Source: Roseibium aggregatum IAM 12614 (GTDB taxonomy: Bacteria > Pseudomonadota > Alphaproteobacteria > Rhizobiales > Stappiaceae). Taken from it: 64,000 bases of DNA. Position numbers and translations under genes: made by a program. The stretch lies in NCBI RefSeq assembly GCF_000168975.1, contig NZ_AAUW01000001.1, positions 434,001-498,000 of the forward strand. The letters run 5' to 3'. The notes beneath the pieces were generated by a model that saw only the letters and a list, made by a program, of their open reading frames with translations, had not been told where the DNA came from and made no database searches. Positions within the stretch are counted from its first letter, which is position 1; each line of letters begins with the position of its first letter. Of the stretch, positions 8,113 to 16,629 are shown piece by piece.

Positions 8113-8130
8113 CCGTACACTAAATTACGG
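8113..8130. promoter_or_regulatory. TetR operator, copy 2
   Basis: CCGTAC-N6-TTACGG repeats copy 1 with a single mismatch between the arms. It ends 14 bases before the DUF1772 start codon, so a bound repressor would block the promoter or ribosome entry region. Confidence 0.65.
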
Positions 8131-8144
8131 TCTTAGAGGCTGCG

Positions 8145-8657
8145 ATGTATAGACTTGCACTTGGAACCGGTCTTCTGGCTGTGCTGTTTGCCGGGGCCAT
8201 TTTCGGTTTCTTTTACGCCTGGATCTGCTCAACCATGTGGGGCCTAGACGCTGCAGATCCCCGCATTGCGATCGCGGCCATGCAGGCGATGAACGCCTCG
8301 GTTCGAAACGCGGTCTTTGCCCCCGCCTTCTTCGGCACGCCATTCGTTCTCGCGCTTGCCGGGGTGTTCAGCCTGATGTGCGCGCAACGCGCGGCGGGGG
8401 CCTCGTTTATCGCCGCTGCGCTCACCTACGCGCTCGGCGGGATGATGCTGACGGTTATGGTCAACGTGCCGATGAACCTGGAGCTTGCCGGTGCCACAAT
8501 CCCAGAAGACCTGAATGATGCGGCTACGCTCTGGCGGTCCTATTCCGAGCCGTGGCAGATGTGGAACCAGACCCGGACACTCTTCTCAGGCCTCTCGTTG
8601 CTGCTGGCGGCAGTCGGTCTGGTTCTGCTCGGCCGAAATCCGCAGCGCTCTGCCTAG
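8145..8657 (+). CDS. DUF1772 (anthrone oxygenase-like) integral membrane protein
   Basis: This 170-residue protein is predicted to have four membrane helices (about residues 4-26, 60-82, 86-108 and 147-166). The start 'GTGLLAVLFAGAIFGFFYAWICSTMWGL' and the central 'VPMNLELA' match DUF1772, the anthrone-oxygenase-like family. Bacterial members have no settled activity. Divergence from the TetR gene with twin operators suggests expression is induced by a small molecule. Confidence 0.78.
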   Translation: MYRLALGTGLLAVLFAGAIFGFFYAWICSTMWGLDAADPRIAIAAMQAMNASVRNAVFAPAFFGTPFVLALAGVFSLMCAQRAAGASFIAAALTYALGGMMLTVMVNVPMNLELAGATIPEDLNDAATLWRSYSEPWQMWNQTRTLFSGLSLLLAAVGLVLLGRNPQRSA

Positions 8658-8679
8658 CCAAAATCTCAACTTTCTTCAT

Positions 8680-8790
8680 GCATGGCTCAACCATGGCATC
8701 GACGCTGTTTCACCTACGCAAGCGCGGCCTTCGTTCGAGGCGATGTTTCGGCATGGATTGCAGGGGCGAGCCCTGCAATGACGGAGGAAG
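8680..8790. repeat. Dispersed repeat element, copy A
   Basis: This stretch begins with CATGGCTCAACCATGGCATC and carries 'CCTTCGTTCGAGGCGATGTTT'. It ends in the hairpin TGCAGGG-N5-CCCTGCA followed by ATGACGGAGG. Copy B 190 bases to the right shares the same order of blocks. The 434-base gap between the DUF1772 gene and fhs consists mainly of these two copies; no gene was seen in it. Confidence 0.7.
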
Positions 8791-8871
8791 GGACGGGTTG
8801 GTACTTTCTATGATGGTGTATGCAATTTGGTGGCAGGCAAGCCGCTCCATCTTTGCCTTAATCTTCGTCAT

Positions 8872-8985
8872 GCCATGGCTCGACCATGGCATCCATGCCG
8901 TTTGACTTCTTCTTGTGCAGCCTTCATTCGAGGCAATTTCACCGCTTGGTTCGCAAGGGATTGTCCTGCAATGATGCGGGGAGGG
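8872..8985. repeat. Dispersed repeat element, copy B
   Basis: This is a diverged copy of element A: CCATGGCTCGACCATGGCATC, then 'CCTTCATTCGAGGCAATTTC', then 'CCTGCAATGATGCGGGG'. Its hairpin arm is degraded compared with copy A. The paired direct copies suggest duplication or two insertions of a REP-class element. Confidence 0.65.
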
Positions 8986-9032
8986 GGATTCACTCTGCCG
9001 CAGGCTAAGTGACTGTGAAGAGCGTGCCACGC

Positions 9033-9058
9033 AAAAAAGGCGGGTCCATAGACCCACC
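9033..9058 (-). terminator. Rho-independent terminator downstream of fhs
   Basis: Read on the minus strand, GGTGGGTC-tatg-GACCCGCC forms an 8-bp stem with one G-U pair. It is followed by six T residues, about 30 bases after the fhs stop codon. Confidence 0.85.
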
Positions 9059-9091
9059 TTTCCTTTGGAAGTCAGCGTCAATCTCAAGTGA

Positions 9092-10762
9092 TCAAAACAG
9101 TCCTTCGATCTGGCCGTTTTCGTCCAGCTTGATGTGGTTGGCTGACGGCACGCGCGGCAAGCCCGGCATTGTCATGATTTCCCCGCAGATCACCACGATG
9201 AAACCGGCACCCGCCGACAGCCGGACCTCGCGGACCGGCAGGCTGTGGCCGGTTGGCGCACCGCGAAGCTGGGGGTCGGTCGTGAAGGAATACTGGGTCT
9301 TGGCCATGCAGACCGGCAGATGACCGAAGCCGTCCGCTTCCCAGCGTCTGAGCTGGTCGCGCACCGACTTGTCCGCCAGCACTTCGTCGGCCCGGTAGAT
9401 GCGCTTCGCGATGGTTTCGATCTTCTCGAAGAGAGACAGGCTGTCGTCGTAAAGCGGGGCGAACTGGGCTGCGCCGCTTTCGGCCAGAACTGCCACGCGG
9501 TTGGCAAGTTCCTCCGTTCCGGCTGAGCCGTTGGCCCAATGGGTCGCCAGGATCGCGTCCACGCGGTACTCGGCGCAGTAATCCTTGACCGCTTGAACTT
9601 CGGCGTCGGTATCTGCGGTGAAGTGGTTGATGGCAACAACCGCAGGCACGCCGAATTGCTTGATGTTTTCGATGTGGCGGCCAAGGTTTGCGCAACCCTT
9701 TTTGACGGCCTGGACGTTTTCGGTGCCGAGGTCTTCCTTGGCAACGCCGCCGTTCATTTTCAGAGCCTTGATGGTGGCGACGATCACCACGGCATCCGGG
9801 GTGAGGCCAGCCTTGCGGCATTTGATGTCGAAGAATTTCTCGGCGCCCAAATCTGCACCAAAGCCTGCTTCCGTCACCACATAGTCGGCCAGCTTCAAGG
9901 CCGTCTGGGTCGCGACCACAGAGTTGCAGCCGTGAGCGATGTTGGCGAACGGGCCGCCATGGATGAAGGCCGGATTATTTTCCAGTGTCTGAACCAGGTT
10001 CGGTTGCATTGCTTCTTTCAGCAGCACGGTCATGGCACCGTCCGCTTCCAGTTCCCGGGCGGTGATCGCCGTACGGTCACGCCGGTAGGCAACGATGATA
10101 TCGCCAAGCCGCTTCTGCAGATCATCGAGATCAGTCGCCAGGCAAAGGATCGCCATGATTTCAGACGCAACCGTAATGTCGAACCCGGATTCGCGCGGGA
10201 AACCGTTGGCGATGCCGCCAAGCGAGCAGACGACGGAACGCAGCGCCCGATCGTTCATGTCGATGACACGGCGCCAGGCGACGCGGCGAATGTCGATGCC
10301 TAGTTCGTTGCCCCAGTAGATGTGGTTCTCGATCAAGGCGGCGAGCAGGTTGTGCGCGGAGGTGATGGCGTGGAAGTCGCCGGTGAAATGCAGGTTGATG
10401 TCTTCCATCGGCACGACCTGCGCATAGCCGCCACCGGCAGCGCCGCCCTTCATGCCGAAGCAGGGGCCAAGTGAAGGTTCGCGCAAGCAGATCATCGCGT
10501 TCTTGCCGATCCTGTTGAGACCGTCGCCAAGGCCGACTGTGGTGGTCGTCTTGCCTTCGCCGGCCGGGGTCGGGTTGATCGCGGTCACCAGGATAAGCTT
10601 GCCATTCTTGCGGCCGTTCAGGTTGGCAATGTACTCGGCGGAAATCTTGGCCTTGGTGCGCCCATAGGGCAGGAGAGAGTCTTCAGGAATATTCAGCCGC
10701 GAGCCGATTTCCTGAATAGGTTTCATCTTGGCTGCACGGGCAATTTCAATATCGCTGGCCAT
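9092..10762 (-). CDS. fhs: Formate-tetrahydrofolate ligase
   Basis: This 556-residue protein is full length for the family. It has the P-loop '[19 protein letters not shown]' near residue 65, the loop '[25 protein letters not shown]', and '[24 protein letters not shown]'. It makes 10-formyl-H4folate from formate, H4folate and ATP, and can run in reverse to yield ATP and formate. Near a corrinoid-methyl operon it could complete methyl-H4folate oxidation to formate, or it may simply supply one-carbon units. The ATG at 10762 has GGAGAG upstream. It ends at a clear terminator and is probably its own transcription unit. Confidence 0.97.
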   Translation of the reverse strand: MASDIEIARAAKMKPIQEIGSRLNIPEDSLLPYGRTKAKISAEYIANLNGRKNGKLILVTAINPTPAGEGKTTTTVGLGDGLNRIGKNAMICLREPSLGPCFGMKGGAAGGGYAQVVPMEDINLHFTGDFHAITSAHNLLAALIENHIYWGNELGIDIRRVAWRRVIDMNDRALRSVVCSLGGIANGFPRESGFDITVASEIMAILCLATDLDDLQKRLGDIIVAYRRDRTAITARELEADGAMTVLLKEAMQPNLVQTLENNPAFIHGGPFANIAHGCNSVVATQTALKLADYVVTEAGFGADLGAEKFFDIKCRKAGLTPDAVVIVATIKALKMNGGVAKEDLGTENVQAVKKGCANLGRHIENIKQFGVPAVVAINHFTADTDAEVQAVKDYCAEYRVDAILATHWANGSAGTEELANRVAVLAESGAAQFAPLYDDSLSLFEKIETIAKRIYRADEVLADKSVRDQLRRWEADGFGHLPVCMAKTQYSFTTDPQLRGAPTGHSLPVREVRLSAGAGFIVVICGEIMTMPGLPRVPSANHIKLDENGQIEGLF

Positions 10763-10906
10763 GGGGTCTCTCTCCGAAGCGTTTCCGAATTCTTGTTTTC
10801 CGGATGCGGTTATGCACCGCCCCAGCTTATGCGGGAACGCTATGGGAGAGGGCGGTGCAGCAAATGTTCCGAAAGCGACAGGATGCGCCCCGGAAGCGAC
10901 GGCAGC

Positions 10907-11275
10907 TTAATCGGCGCGGTTGCGCAGCACTGTTACCAGAAAAACAAGCATGGTCAGAACCGCCAGAACGGAGCCGGCCTTGGCCATGATTTCCCCTTCT
11001 GCGTTGATCGCAAATACGATCCCCGGCACCAGCACAATGATGGTGAGAACCGACAAACCGTAGTGAATGAGAGCAAGGCGCGCGGCGGCCGCTTTTGGGG
11101 CAAGAGCGTAGTAAGCCCCGAAGACGGACATCATCACGAAACCGATGAGGTTCAGGTGCCCATGTGCAGGTGACAATGTGTGATCTGTGGTCGCTGACAT
11201 GTGGATGCCCCACCCCATGCCGATCAGGGCAAAGAGTGCGGCCGTTGCAAAATAAAGACGCGGTATCGCTTTCAT
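10907..11275 (-). CDS. Small four-helix membrane protein, related to haem-copper oxidase subunit I helices
   Basis: This 122-residue protein starts MKAIPRLYFATAALF at 11275, with a GGGGGG ribosome site ending four bases before the ATG. Four hydrophobic segments are visible at about residues 8-25, 40-60, 68-88 and 98-116. The stretch 'TLSPAHGHLNLIGFVMMSVFGAYYAL' has the two histidines and helix pattern of small proteins annotated as resembling the cbb3-oxidase CcoN N-terminus. The haem-binding set is incomplete, so an oxidase function is not implied. It is divergent from the XRE-cupin regulator, which may control it. Confidence 0.68.
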   Translation of the reverse strand: MKAIPRLYFATAALFALIGMGWGIHMSATTDHTLSPAHGHLNLIGFVMMSVFGAYYALAPKAAAARLALIHYGLSVLTIIVLVPGIVFAINAEGEIMAKAGSVLAVLTMLVFLVTVLRNRAD

Positions 11276-11408
11276 GTGTTCCCCCCGGAAGACAATGGCC
11301 ATTTTTGCTTTTTTTGAACTGGCCGATGCGAAGCTAGCACGATTTGTGACAGTTGGATGACGGGAAAAGAAAATTGCAATATCTGGCGAAACGGATTTTA
11401 GTTCCGTC

Positions 11409-11969
11409 ATGACAGATTCAGACATTCTTTCCCGCTTGCCGGCCCGCCTCAAGAAAGCGCGGCGCGCGCAGGGCCTGTCGCTTGAGGCGGTTGAAAAGCT
11501 CTCGGGCGTTTCCCGCTCCATGGTCAGCCAGATCGAGCGTGGAGAATCCAACCCGACCGTCGCGACCCTGCTCAATCTGACCAGAGCCCTGAATGTCGAC
11601 TTTGCAGGTCTGCTGGGAGAGGAAACTGCTGAAGACCGGGTCGAGATCGTGCATGAACATCAGACCCCAGCGCTCGACAGGGCAGGGGATGGCTGCCGAA
11701 TCCGCATCCTCTCGCCGCCGCAGGACACGGGCCGGTTCGAGATCTACGAGTTGATCTTCACCCAAGGCGGCAAGCTGGAGAGCAAACCCCACGAGCGCGG
11801 AACACGGGAACAACTGATAGCGGAAGACGGCCAGCTTGAAGTCACTTCGGGTGTCGCCAAAGGCGTCATCGGCAAGGGTGACACGGCCCGTTACGCCGCT
11901 GACGTGCCTCACTGCATTGCCGCGGTGGGCGGCCCGGCACGGGCGATCCTGATGGTGGTGAAGTTCTGA
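11409..11969 (+). CDS. XRE-family regulator with C-terminal cupin domain
   Basis: This 186-residue protein has an XRE helix-turn-helix at about residues 8-65 ('RLKKARRAQGLSLEAVEKLSGVSRSMVSQIERG'). A cupin sensory domain follows at about 105-186 ('GGKLESKPHERGTREQLI' then 'GDTARYAADVPHCIAAVG'). This architecture (PuuR/SutR-like) usually senses a small metabolite. The adjacent divergent membrane-protein gene is the obvious candidate target. Confidence 0.92.
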   Translation: MTDSDILSRLPARLKKARRAQGLSLEAVEKLSGVSRSMVSQIERGESNPTVATLLNLTRALNVDFAGLLGEETAEDRVEIVHEHQTPALDRAGDGCRIRILSPPQDTGRFEIYELIFTQGGKLESKPHERGTREQLIAEDGQLEVTSGVAKGVIGKGDTARYAADVPHCIAAVGGPARAILMVVKF

Positions 11970-11993
11970 ACGTAGCGAGCCACGCCATATCTC

Positions 11994-12524
11994 TTACCCA
12001 ACCGGCAACGGAACGTCAGGCCATGTTTCCGTGACTTCTGCCTGGACCGGCCTGTCGAGATACGTCGTCAGCACCACATAGCTTCTGGTCGCCCTTACGC
12101 CCGGCAGGGCATAGACCTGGGCGAGGAAGCGTTCCATTGCATCGGCATTCGCCGTGCGCACTTTCAGGATGACACAGCAGTCGCCCGTGACCGAGTGGAG
12201 CTCCTCCACTTCCGGAAAGTCCCGCAGCTTCATCATGCGCTCGCTTTTGCCCCAGCCGCTGGCATCCACATGTACGAACGCCAGAAACGGTTTGCCGACG
12301 GCCATCGGGTCGATGGCGGCGTTGGTGGAGGAAATGGTACCGGACGCGATCATCCGCTTCACCCGGTCATGTACCGCTGGCGCCGAGAGCCCGACCTTGG
12401 TTCCGATCTCGGCATAGGTCTGCCGGGCGTTGCGCACCAGTTCGCCTAATATTCTTCGGTCGAAGGCGTCCACGGGGCGGCCAGAAGAGCTGTTTTTCTG
12501 AACGGTCTCTTTATTTGATTTCAT
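11994..12524 (-). CDS. Lrp/AsnC family transcriptional regulator
   Basis: This 176-residue protein has an N-terminal AsnC-type helix-turn-helix ('AFDRRILGELVRNARQTYAEIGTKVGLSAPAVHDRVKRM'). A C-terminal RAM domain follows ('FPEVEELHSVTGDCCVILKVRTAN', 'LPGVRATRSYVVLTTYL'). The ATG at 12524 gives the usual family length; an upstream extension would run into the divergent RidA gene. It probably senses an amino acid. The neighbours RidA, LysE exporter and kbl-tdh all fit amino-acid metabolism. Confidence 0.92.
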   Translation of the reverse strand: MKSNKETVQKNSSSGRPVDAFDRRILGELVRNARQTYAEIGTKVGLSAPAVHDRVKRMIASGTISSTNAAIDPMAVGKPFLAFVHVDASGWGKSERMMKLRDFPEVEELHSVTGDCCVILKVRTANADAMERFLAQVYALPGVRATRSYVVLTTYLDRPVQAEVTETWPDVPLPVG

Positions 12525-12605
12525 TCGGTCAGATCCTTGTTGCGATGAATTCTGTTCGATCAGACAGTCATTTCCGGAAAGAAATTCGGCAAAAGGATCT
12601 TCAGC

Positions 12606-12992
12606 TTGATAGAGCGGACAATCAACCCGGGTGAGGGCATTTATCCGGCCACTCCCGACTATGTGCATGCACTCGAAGTGGCAGGTGCACATCGACAGCT
12701 ATTCGTCAGTGGCACCATGGGGCTTGAGGCATCCGGGAAGGCCCCGGAAAGCCTCGAAGAACAGCTCGATCTGGTCTGGGCGAACCTGCGCCGGATCCTG
12801 ACTGAGGCTGACATGACCACCGACAATATCGTGCGCGTCACAAGTTATCTGACAGATCCGGACATTGCCGAAAGGAACCAGGCGGCGCGCCTGAAGGCGC
12901 TGGGCGACCGGCGCGTGCCGACCACGGCCATTGTGGTCCAGACACTCGCACCAGACTGGCTGATCGAAATCGAGATCGTCGCGGCCGCCTAA
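12606..12992 (+). CDS. RidA family (YjgF/YER057c/UK114) protein
   Basis: This 128-residue protein starts with TTG at 12606. 'LFVSGTMGLEASGKAPESLEEQLDLVWANLRRILTEADMT', 'NIVRVTSYLTDP' and the Arg in 'LGDRRVPTTAIVVQ' follow the family pattern. Family members hydrolyse reactive enamine/imine intermediates released by PLP enzymes. It is divergent from an Lrp-type regulator, 81 bases away, and sits 5' of an amino-acid exporter gene, suggesting shared control by the Lrp protein. Confidence 0.88.
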   Translation: MIERTINPGEGIYPATPDYVHALEVAGAHRQLFVSGTMGLEASGKAPESLEEQLDLVWANLRRILTEADMTTDNIVRVTSYLTDPDIAERNQAARLKALGDRRVPTTAIVVQTLAPDWLIEIEIVAAA

Positions 12993-13038
12993 GTGAAGCA
13001 GGAGCCAAGGCCAAATCAGGCGGCGGCAGGAGAGTGCA

Positions 13039-13665
13039 ATGCAGTTCGATACGTATCTGATCTTTCTTGTCACGACAGCCGTCGTGGTTTTTTCGCCGGG
13101 GGCGGCTGCGGTTGCTGTCGCGTCTCAGGGCGCGGCGAACGGTGGTCGCAGGGCCTTCGGAGGTGTCCTTGGCATAGCGTCTGCCAATGCTGTCTATTTC
13201 GCATTGTCGGCAACTGGCATCGCCTCCTTGATCATCGCGTCCAACATGGTGTTCTCGGCAATCAAGTGGGCGGGTGTTGGATATCTCGTCTGGCTGGGGC
13301 TGACGGCGCTGTTCACGCCGGCCGGTGCCATCCGTGTCAAACGGGGAGGGCGGCAATCCAGCCTGAAGGCCCTGTTCGCCCAGGGGTTTGTGATCGAGTT
13401 CGCCAACCCGAAGGCACTGCTCTATTTCGCGGCCATTCTGCCCCAGTTCCTGAACATCGATAGTGCGATCCTGCCGCAAATCCTGATCATGGGCCTGACC
13501 ACCTTCCTGATCGATCTGACCTCCTATACCGCTTATGCCTTCCTGGGAGATCTCCTGACCCAGGGTGGGGTGAAGAACTGGGTTGTAAACCTCGTCAACA
13601 AATGTGCCGGTGCTGCGTTGCTTTACGCCGGTTTTCGCATGGCGGGTGTCTCAGTTATGCGTTAG
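13039..13665 (+). CDS. LysE/RhtB family amino-acid exporter
   Basis: This 208-residue protein has about six membrane helices. The N-terminal 'FLVTTAVVVFSPGAAAVAVASQG' and 'GGRRAFGGVLGIASANAVYFALSATG' match LysE/RhtB transporters, with a conserved 'VIEFANPKALLYFAAILPQF' in the middle. It likely exports an amino acid or related metabolite through the inner membrane. It lies 46 bases after ridA in the same direction and is probably co-transcribed. Confidence 0.9.
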   Translation: MQFDTYLIFLVTTAVVVFSPGAAAVAVASQGAANGGRRAFGGVLGIASANAVYFALSATGIASLIIASNMVFSAIKWAGVGYLVWLGLTALFTPAGAIRVKRGGRQSSLKALFAQGFVIEFANPKALLYFAAILPQFLNIDSAILPQILIMGLTTFLIDLTSYTAYAFLGDLLTQGGVKNWVVNLVNKCAGAALLYAGFRMAGVSVMR

Positions 13666-13767
13666 TATCTGCGGGTATTTCCTGGCCGGAAAGGCTGATG
13701 CGGCCGCCTGGATCTTGAAGAGAGATGGTTGCAAAAATCCGTGATACCGGAAAACGCATCTTTTATT

Positions 13768-13783
13768 CCGGACAAATATCCGG
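13768..13783. promoter_or_regulatory. Palindrome upstream of kbl
   Basis: CCGGA-N6-TCCGG lies about 40 bases before the kbl start, in the 157-base promoter region. It is a candidate operator for the threonine-degradation genes; the regulator is unknown. Confidence 0.35.
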
Positions 13784-13822
13784 CATAGTGGAGGAAATAT
13801 CCATTTTGCCGGAGGAAACCCT

Positions 13823-15010
13823 GTGTCCGATGCCTTTCTGTCGCATATCTCCGAGACGCTTAGAGAAATCGAAGCCGAAGGGCTCTACAAACGCGAGCGG
13901 TTGATTACCTCGCCGCAGGGCGGCTTGATTACGGTTGGCGGGCGTCAAGTCATTAACCTTTGTGCAAACAATTATCTGGGATTGGCCGATCATCCGGCCC
14001 TTGAGAAAGCTGCCCGCAACGCTCTGGAACCAAAGGGCTACGGCATGGCGTCTGTACGCTTCATTTGCGGAACCCAGGACATTCACCGCCAGCTTGAACA
14101 GCGTCTGGCCGAGTTTCTCGGCAAGGACGACTCCATTCTGTTCGCGGCCTGTTTCGATGCAAATGGCGGCTTGTTCGAGCCGCTGCTCGGTCCTGAGGAC
14201 GCGATCATATCGGACGCGCTCAATCACGCCTCGATCATTGACGGCATTCGCCTGTGCAAGGCCCAGCGCTATCGCTACGCCAATTCCGATATGGCGGAAC
14301 TGGAAGCGAAGCTGAAGGAAGCCCGAGCCGCCGGTGCACGTCATATCATGATCGCGACCGACGGCGTCTTCTCGATGGACGGCTATCTGGCCAACCTGCC
14401 GGGGGTGACCGAACTTGCCAGGCAATATGATGCCGTCGTGATGGTCGACGATTGCCACGCGACCGGTTTCATGGGGCCGAAGGGCGAGGGCACGCCGGCG
14501 CATTTCGGGGTTGATGTCGACATCCTGACAGGAACGCTCGGCAAGGCGCTTGGCGGCGGCATCGGCGGCTATATTGCCGGGCCCCAGCCGGTCATCGATC
14601 TGCTGCGACAGCGGGCAAGGCCCTATCTCTTTTCCAATTCTCTGCCGCCGGCTGTGGTCATGAGCGGGCTGGAAGCCATACGCCTGGTGGAAGAAGGCGA
14701 CGAGCTGCGCAGGAACCTCTTCGAAAACGCCAACTATTGGCGAGCAGGCCTGGAAGCGCTCGGCTTCACACTTCTGCCGGGCGAGCATCCCATCATTCCG
14801 GTGATGCTGGGCGAGGCAAAGCTGGCTCAGGAAATGGCGGCAAAGCTATTTGAAGAAGGGGTCTATGTCTCCGGTTTCTTCTTTCCTGTCGTGCCGCGCG
14901 GTCAGGCCCGCATCCGCACGCAGATGAATGCAGCCCTGACCCGGTCCGATCTGGACCGCGCACTGGAAGCCTTTGAAAAGGCCGGCAAGGCGACGGGGGT
15001 CCTGTCATGA
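13823..15010 (+). CDS. kbl: 2-amino-3-ketobutyrate CoA ligase (glycine C-acetyltransferase)
   Basis: This 395-residue PLP enzyme of the alpha-oxoamine synthase family starts with GTG at 13823, with GGAGG upstream. '[14 protein letters not shown]', '[15 protein letters not shown]', '[12 protein letters not shown]' and the PLP-lysine segment '[16 protein letters not shown]' are all present. It cleaves 2-amino-3-ketobutyrate with CoA to glycine and acetyl-CoA. The stop overlaps the tdh start by four bases, giving the usual threonine-to-glycine operon. Confidence 0.96.
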   Translation: MSDAFLSHISETLREIEAEGLYKRERLITSPQGGLITVGGRQVINLCANNYLGLADHPALEKAARNALEPKGYGMASVRFICGTQDIHRQLEQRLAEFLGKDDSILFAACFDANGGLFEPLLGPEDAIISDALNHASIIDGIRLCKAQRYRYANSDMAELEAKLKEARAAGARHIMIATDGVFSMDGYLANLPGVTELARQYDAVVMVDDCHATGFMGPKGEGTPAHFGVDVDILTGTLGKALGGGIGGYIAGPQPVIDLLRQRARPYLFSNSLPPAVVMSGLEAIRLVEEGDELRRNLFENANYWRAGLEALGFTLLPGEHPIIPVMLGEAKLAQEMAAKLFEEGVYVSGFFFPVVPRGQARIRTQMNAALTRSDLDRALEAFEKAGKATGVLS

Positions 15011-16047
15011 GCAGCAACGAAATGAAGGCGCTGTCGAAGTCCGAGCCCAGGGAAGGTCTCTGGATGACCCGTGCGCCGGTGCCGGAAATAGGTCCGGACG
15101 ACGTTCTCATCAAGATCCACAAGACCGGCATTTGCGGCACGGATATTCATATCTGGAACTGGGACGACTGGGCGGCGAAGACCGTTCCCGTTCCGATGAT
15201 CACCGGTCACGAATTCGCGGGCGAAATTGTCGAAATCGGCAAGAATGTCACCGACCTTGAAATCGGCCAGCGCTGCTCCGGCGAGGGTCACCTGATTGGA
15301 CGGCACTCGCGGCAGTCTCGGGCGGGCAAGTTTCATCTGGATCCGGAAACCCGCGGCATTGGCGTCAACGAGCAGGGTGCTTTTGCCGAATATCTGCGCC
15401 TGCCTGCGTTCAATGTTGTGCTGTTACCGGATGAGATCGACGATGAGATCGGTGCCATTCTCGACCCGCTCGGCAACGCGGTTCATACCGCGCTCAGTTT
15501 CGATCTGGTCGGTGAGGACGTGCTGATTACCGGGGCAGGGCCGATCGGCATCATGGCCGCAGCCGTTGCCCGCCATGTCGGTGCACGCAACGTCGTCATC
15601 ACTGATATCAATCAGGCCCGTCTCGACCTGGCGACAAAGGTTGCCGATGTTGTGCCGGTCAACGTGGCCAGGGAAGATCTGAAAGGCATCGAAAAGAAGC
15701 TCGGCATGAAGGAAGGCTTTGATGTTGGCCTGGAAATGTCGGGCAGCCAGGTGGCGCTCGATCAGATGGTCGAGAACCTGGTGATGGGCGGCCGGATTGC
15801 GCTGCTTGGCATACCTCCCGGAAAATCGCCGGTGGACTGGTCGCGCATCGTCTTCAAGGCGATCACCATCAAGGGCGTCTACGGCCGCGAAATTTTCGAA
15901 ACCTGGTACAAGATGATTGCCATGCTGCAGAACGGGCTCGACGTGCGCAATGTCATCACGCACCGGTTTGGTGTCGATGATTTCGAAAAGGGTTTTGCTG
16001 CCATGAAGTCCGGCGAAGCCGGCAAGGTGGTGCTTAGCTGGACGTAA
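15007..16047 (+). CDS. tdh: L-threonine 3-dehydrogenase, lacking the structural zinc site
   Basis: This 346-residue medium-chain dehydrogenase carries the catalytic zinc Cys in '[16 protein letters not shown]', '[14 protein letters not shown]', and the NAD-binding '[27 protein letters not shown]'. It oxidises L-threonine to 2-amino-3-ketobutyrate for Kbl. In E. coli Tdh the structural zinc lobe has four cysteines after 'SGEGH'. Here that stretch reads [17 protein letters not shown] with no cysteine. Similar variants seem to occur in other alphaproteobacteria, so this is probably a lineage trait, not damage. Confidence 0.95.
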   Translation: MSSNEMKALSKSEPREGLWMTRAPVPEIGPDDVLIKIHKTGICGTDIHIWNWDDWAAKTVPVPMITGHEFAGEIVEIGKNVTDLEIGQRCSGEGHLIGRHSRQSRAGKFHLDPETRGIGVNEQGAFAEYLRLPAFNVVLLPDEIDDEIGAILDPLGNAVHTALSFDLVGEDVLITGAGPIGIMAAAVARHVGARNVVITDINQARLDLATKVADVVPVNVAREDLKGIEKKLGMKEGFDVGLEMSGSQVALDQMVENLVMGGRIALLGIPPGKSPVDWSRIVFKAITIKGVYGREIFETWYKMIAMLQNGLDVRNVITHRFGVDDFEKGFAAMKSGEAGKVVLSWT

Positions 16048-16171
16048 GTAGCTTGCGGACGACGCGCAGTTCATCCGGTCCATTTGTAATCGCGTGACGC
16101 TGGATCGCGCTCGATCAGGTCGGGGGCGATCTATTCGTGTGCGTTATTCTTGCCGCAGGCGTCTCTTTGCT

Positions 16172-16375
16172 TCAGGCGAACCCGGATTTCTGCGGCAAAC
16201 CCATCTTTTTCAGGATCATCACCACCGGGCAAAGACCGGTGAAAGAGGCCTGGACGAGATGGGCTCCAAGAATTCCGGTGAGCCATAACCAGTTGAGATT
16301 GACGTAGACAGCCAGCAAAACTGACGCGACGATCAGCAGGCCGACCACGAGAAGAATGGCGCGTTCGACGGTCAT
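16172..16375 (-). CDS. DUF2892 (YgaP-type) inner-membrane protein
   Basis: This 67-residue protein is two hydrophobic helices, 'AILLVVGLLIVASVLLAVYV' and 'LNWLWLTGILGAHLVQASFTG', ending in 'LCPVVMILKKMGL', the usual DUF2892 tail with one conserved Cys. The ATG at 16375 has GGGAGAG upstream. Family members are membrane domains, often linked to rhodanese or sulfur genes, but no such partner is adjacent here. It converges with tdh. Confidence 0.8.
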   Translation of the reverse strand: MTVERAILLVVGLLIVASVLLAVYVNLNWLWLTGILGAHLVQASFTGLCPVVMILKKMGLPQKSGFA

Positions 16376-16523
16376 CGTGCTCTCCCATGTTTCAGTCATT
16401 CGAAACCGGAAAATTATGCGCGCATTTCACCTGGTTGAACAGGTGTTCATTTCCGGCGAAACAGATCGCTGAACGCGGGTTTTGCTGACGCAATCGCGGC
16501 ACTTTCCTGATTGTGAAATGAAT

Positions 16524-16573
16524 AATACTCATTTGGAGCATTATCTCTCTTGCTAATGCTCCAAATGAGTATT
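16524..16573. promoter_or_regulatory. Twin operator upstream of the NAD-salvage genes
   Basis: Two perfectly complementary 20-base arms (AATACTCATTTGGAGCATTA at 16524-16543 and its reverse complement at 16554-16573) flank a 10-base spacer. Each arm is itself a near palindrome, AATRCTC-N5-GAGYATT, so the array is best read as two 19-bp dimer sites in opposite orientation. It lies 57 bases before the nadM-Nudix start. Binding by a NAD-responsive repressor (NadQ- or NrtR-like) is plausible given the genes it precedes, but no such regulator gene is in the window. Confidence 0.75.
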
Positions 16574-16629
16574 AGGTGTTGTGTAGCCGAGGAGTTCGGC
16601 AGCATTCCAATAATTCGAGGGAGTCTCGA

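Noticed and set aside
13763-14788. Long open frame antisense to kbl
   Set aside because: It lies wholly opposite a clear PLP enzyme gene, and its protein has no recognisable motif. Long antisense frames are common in high-GC genes.
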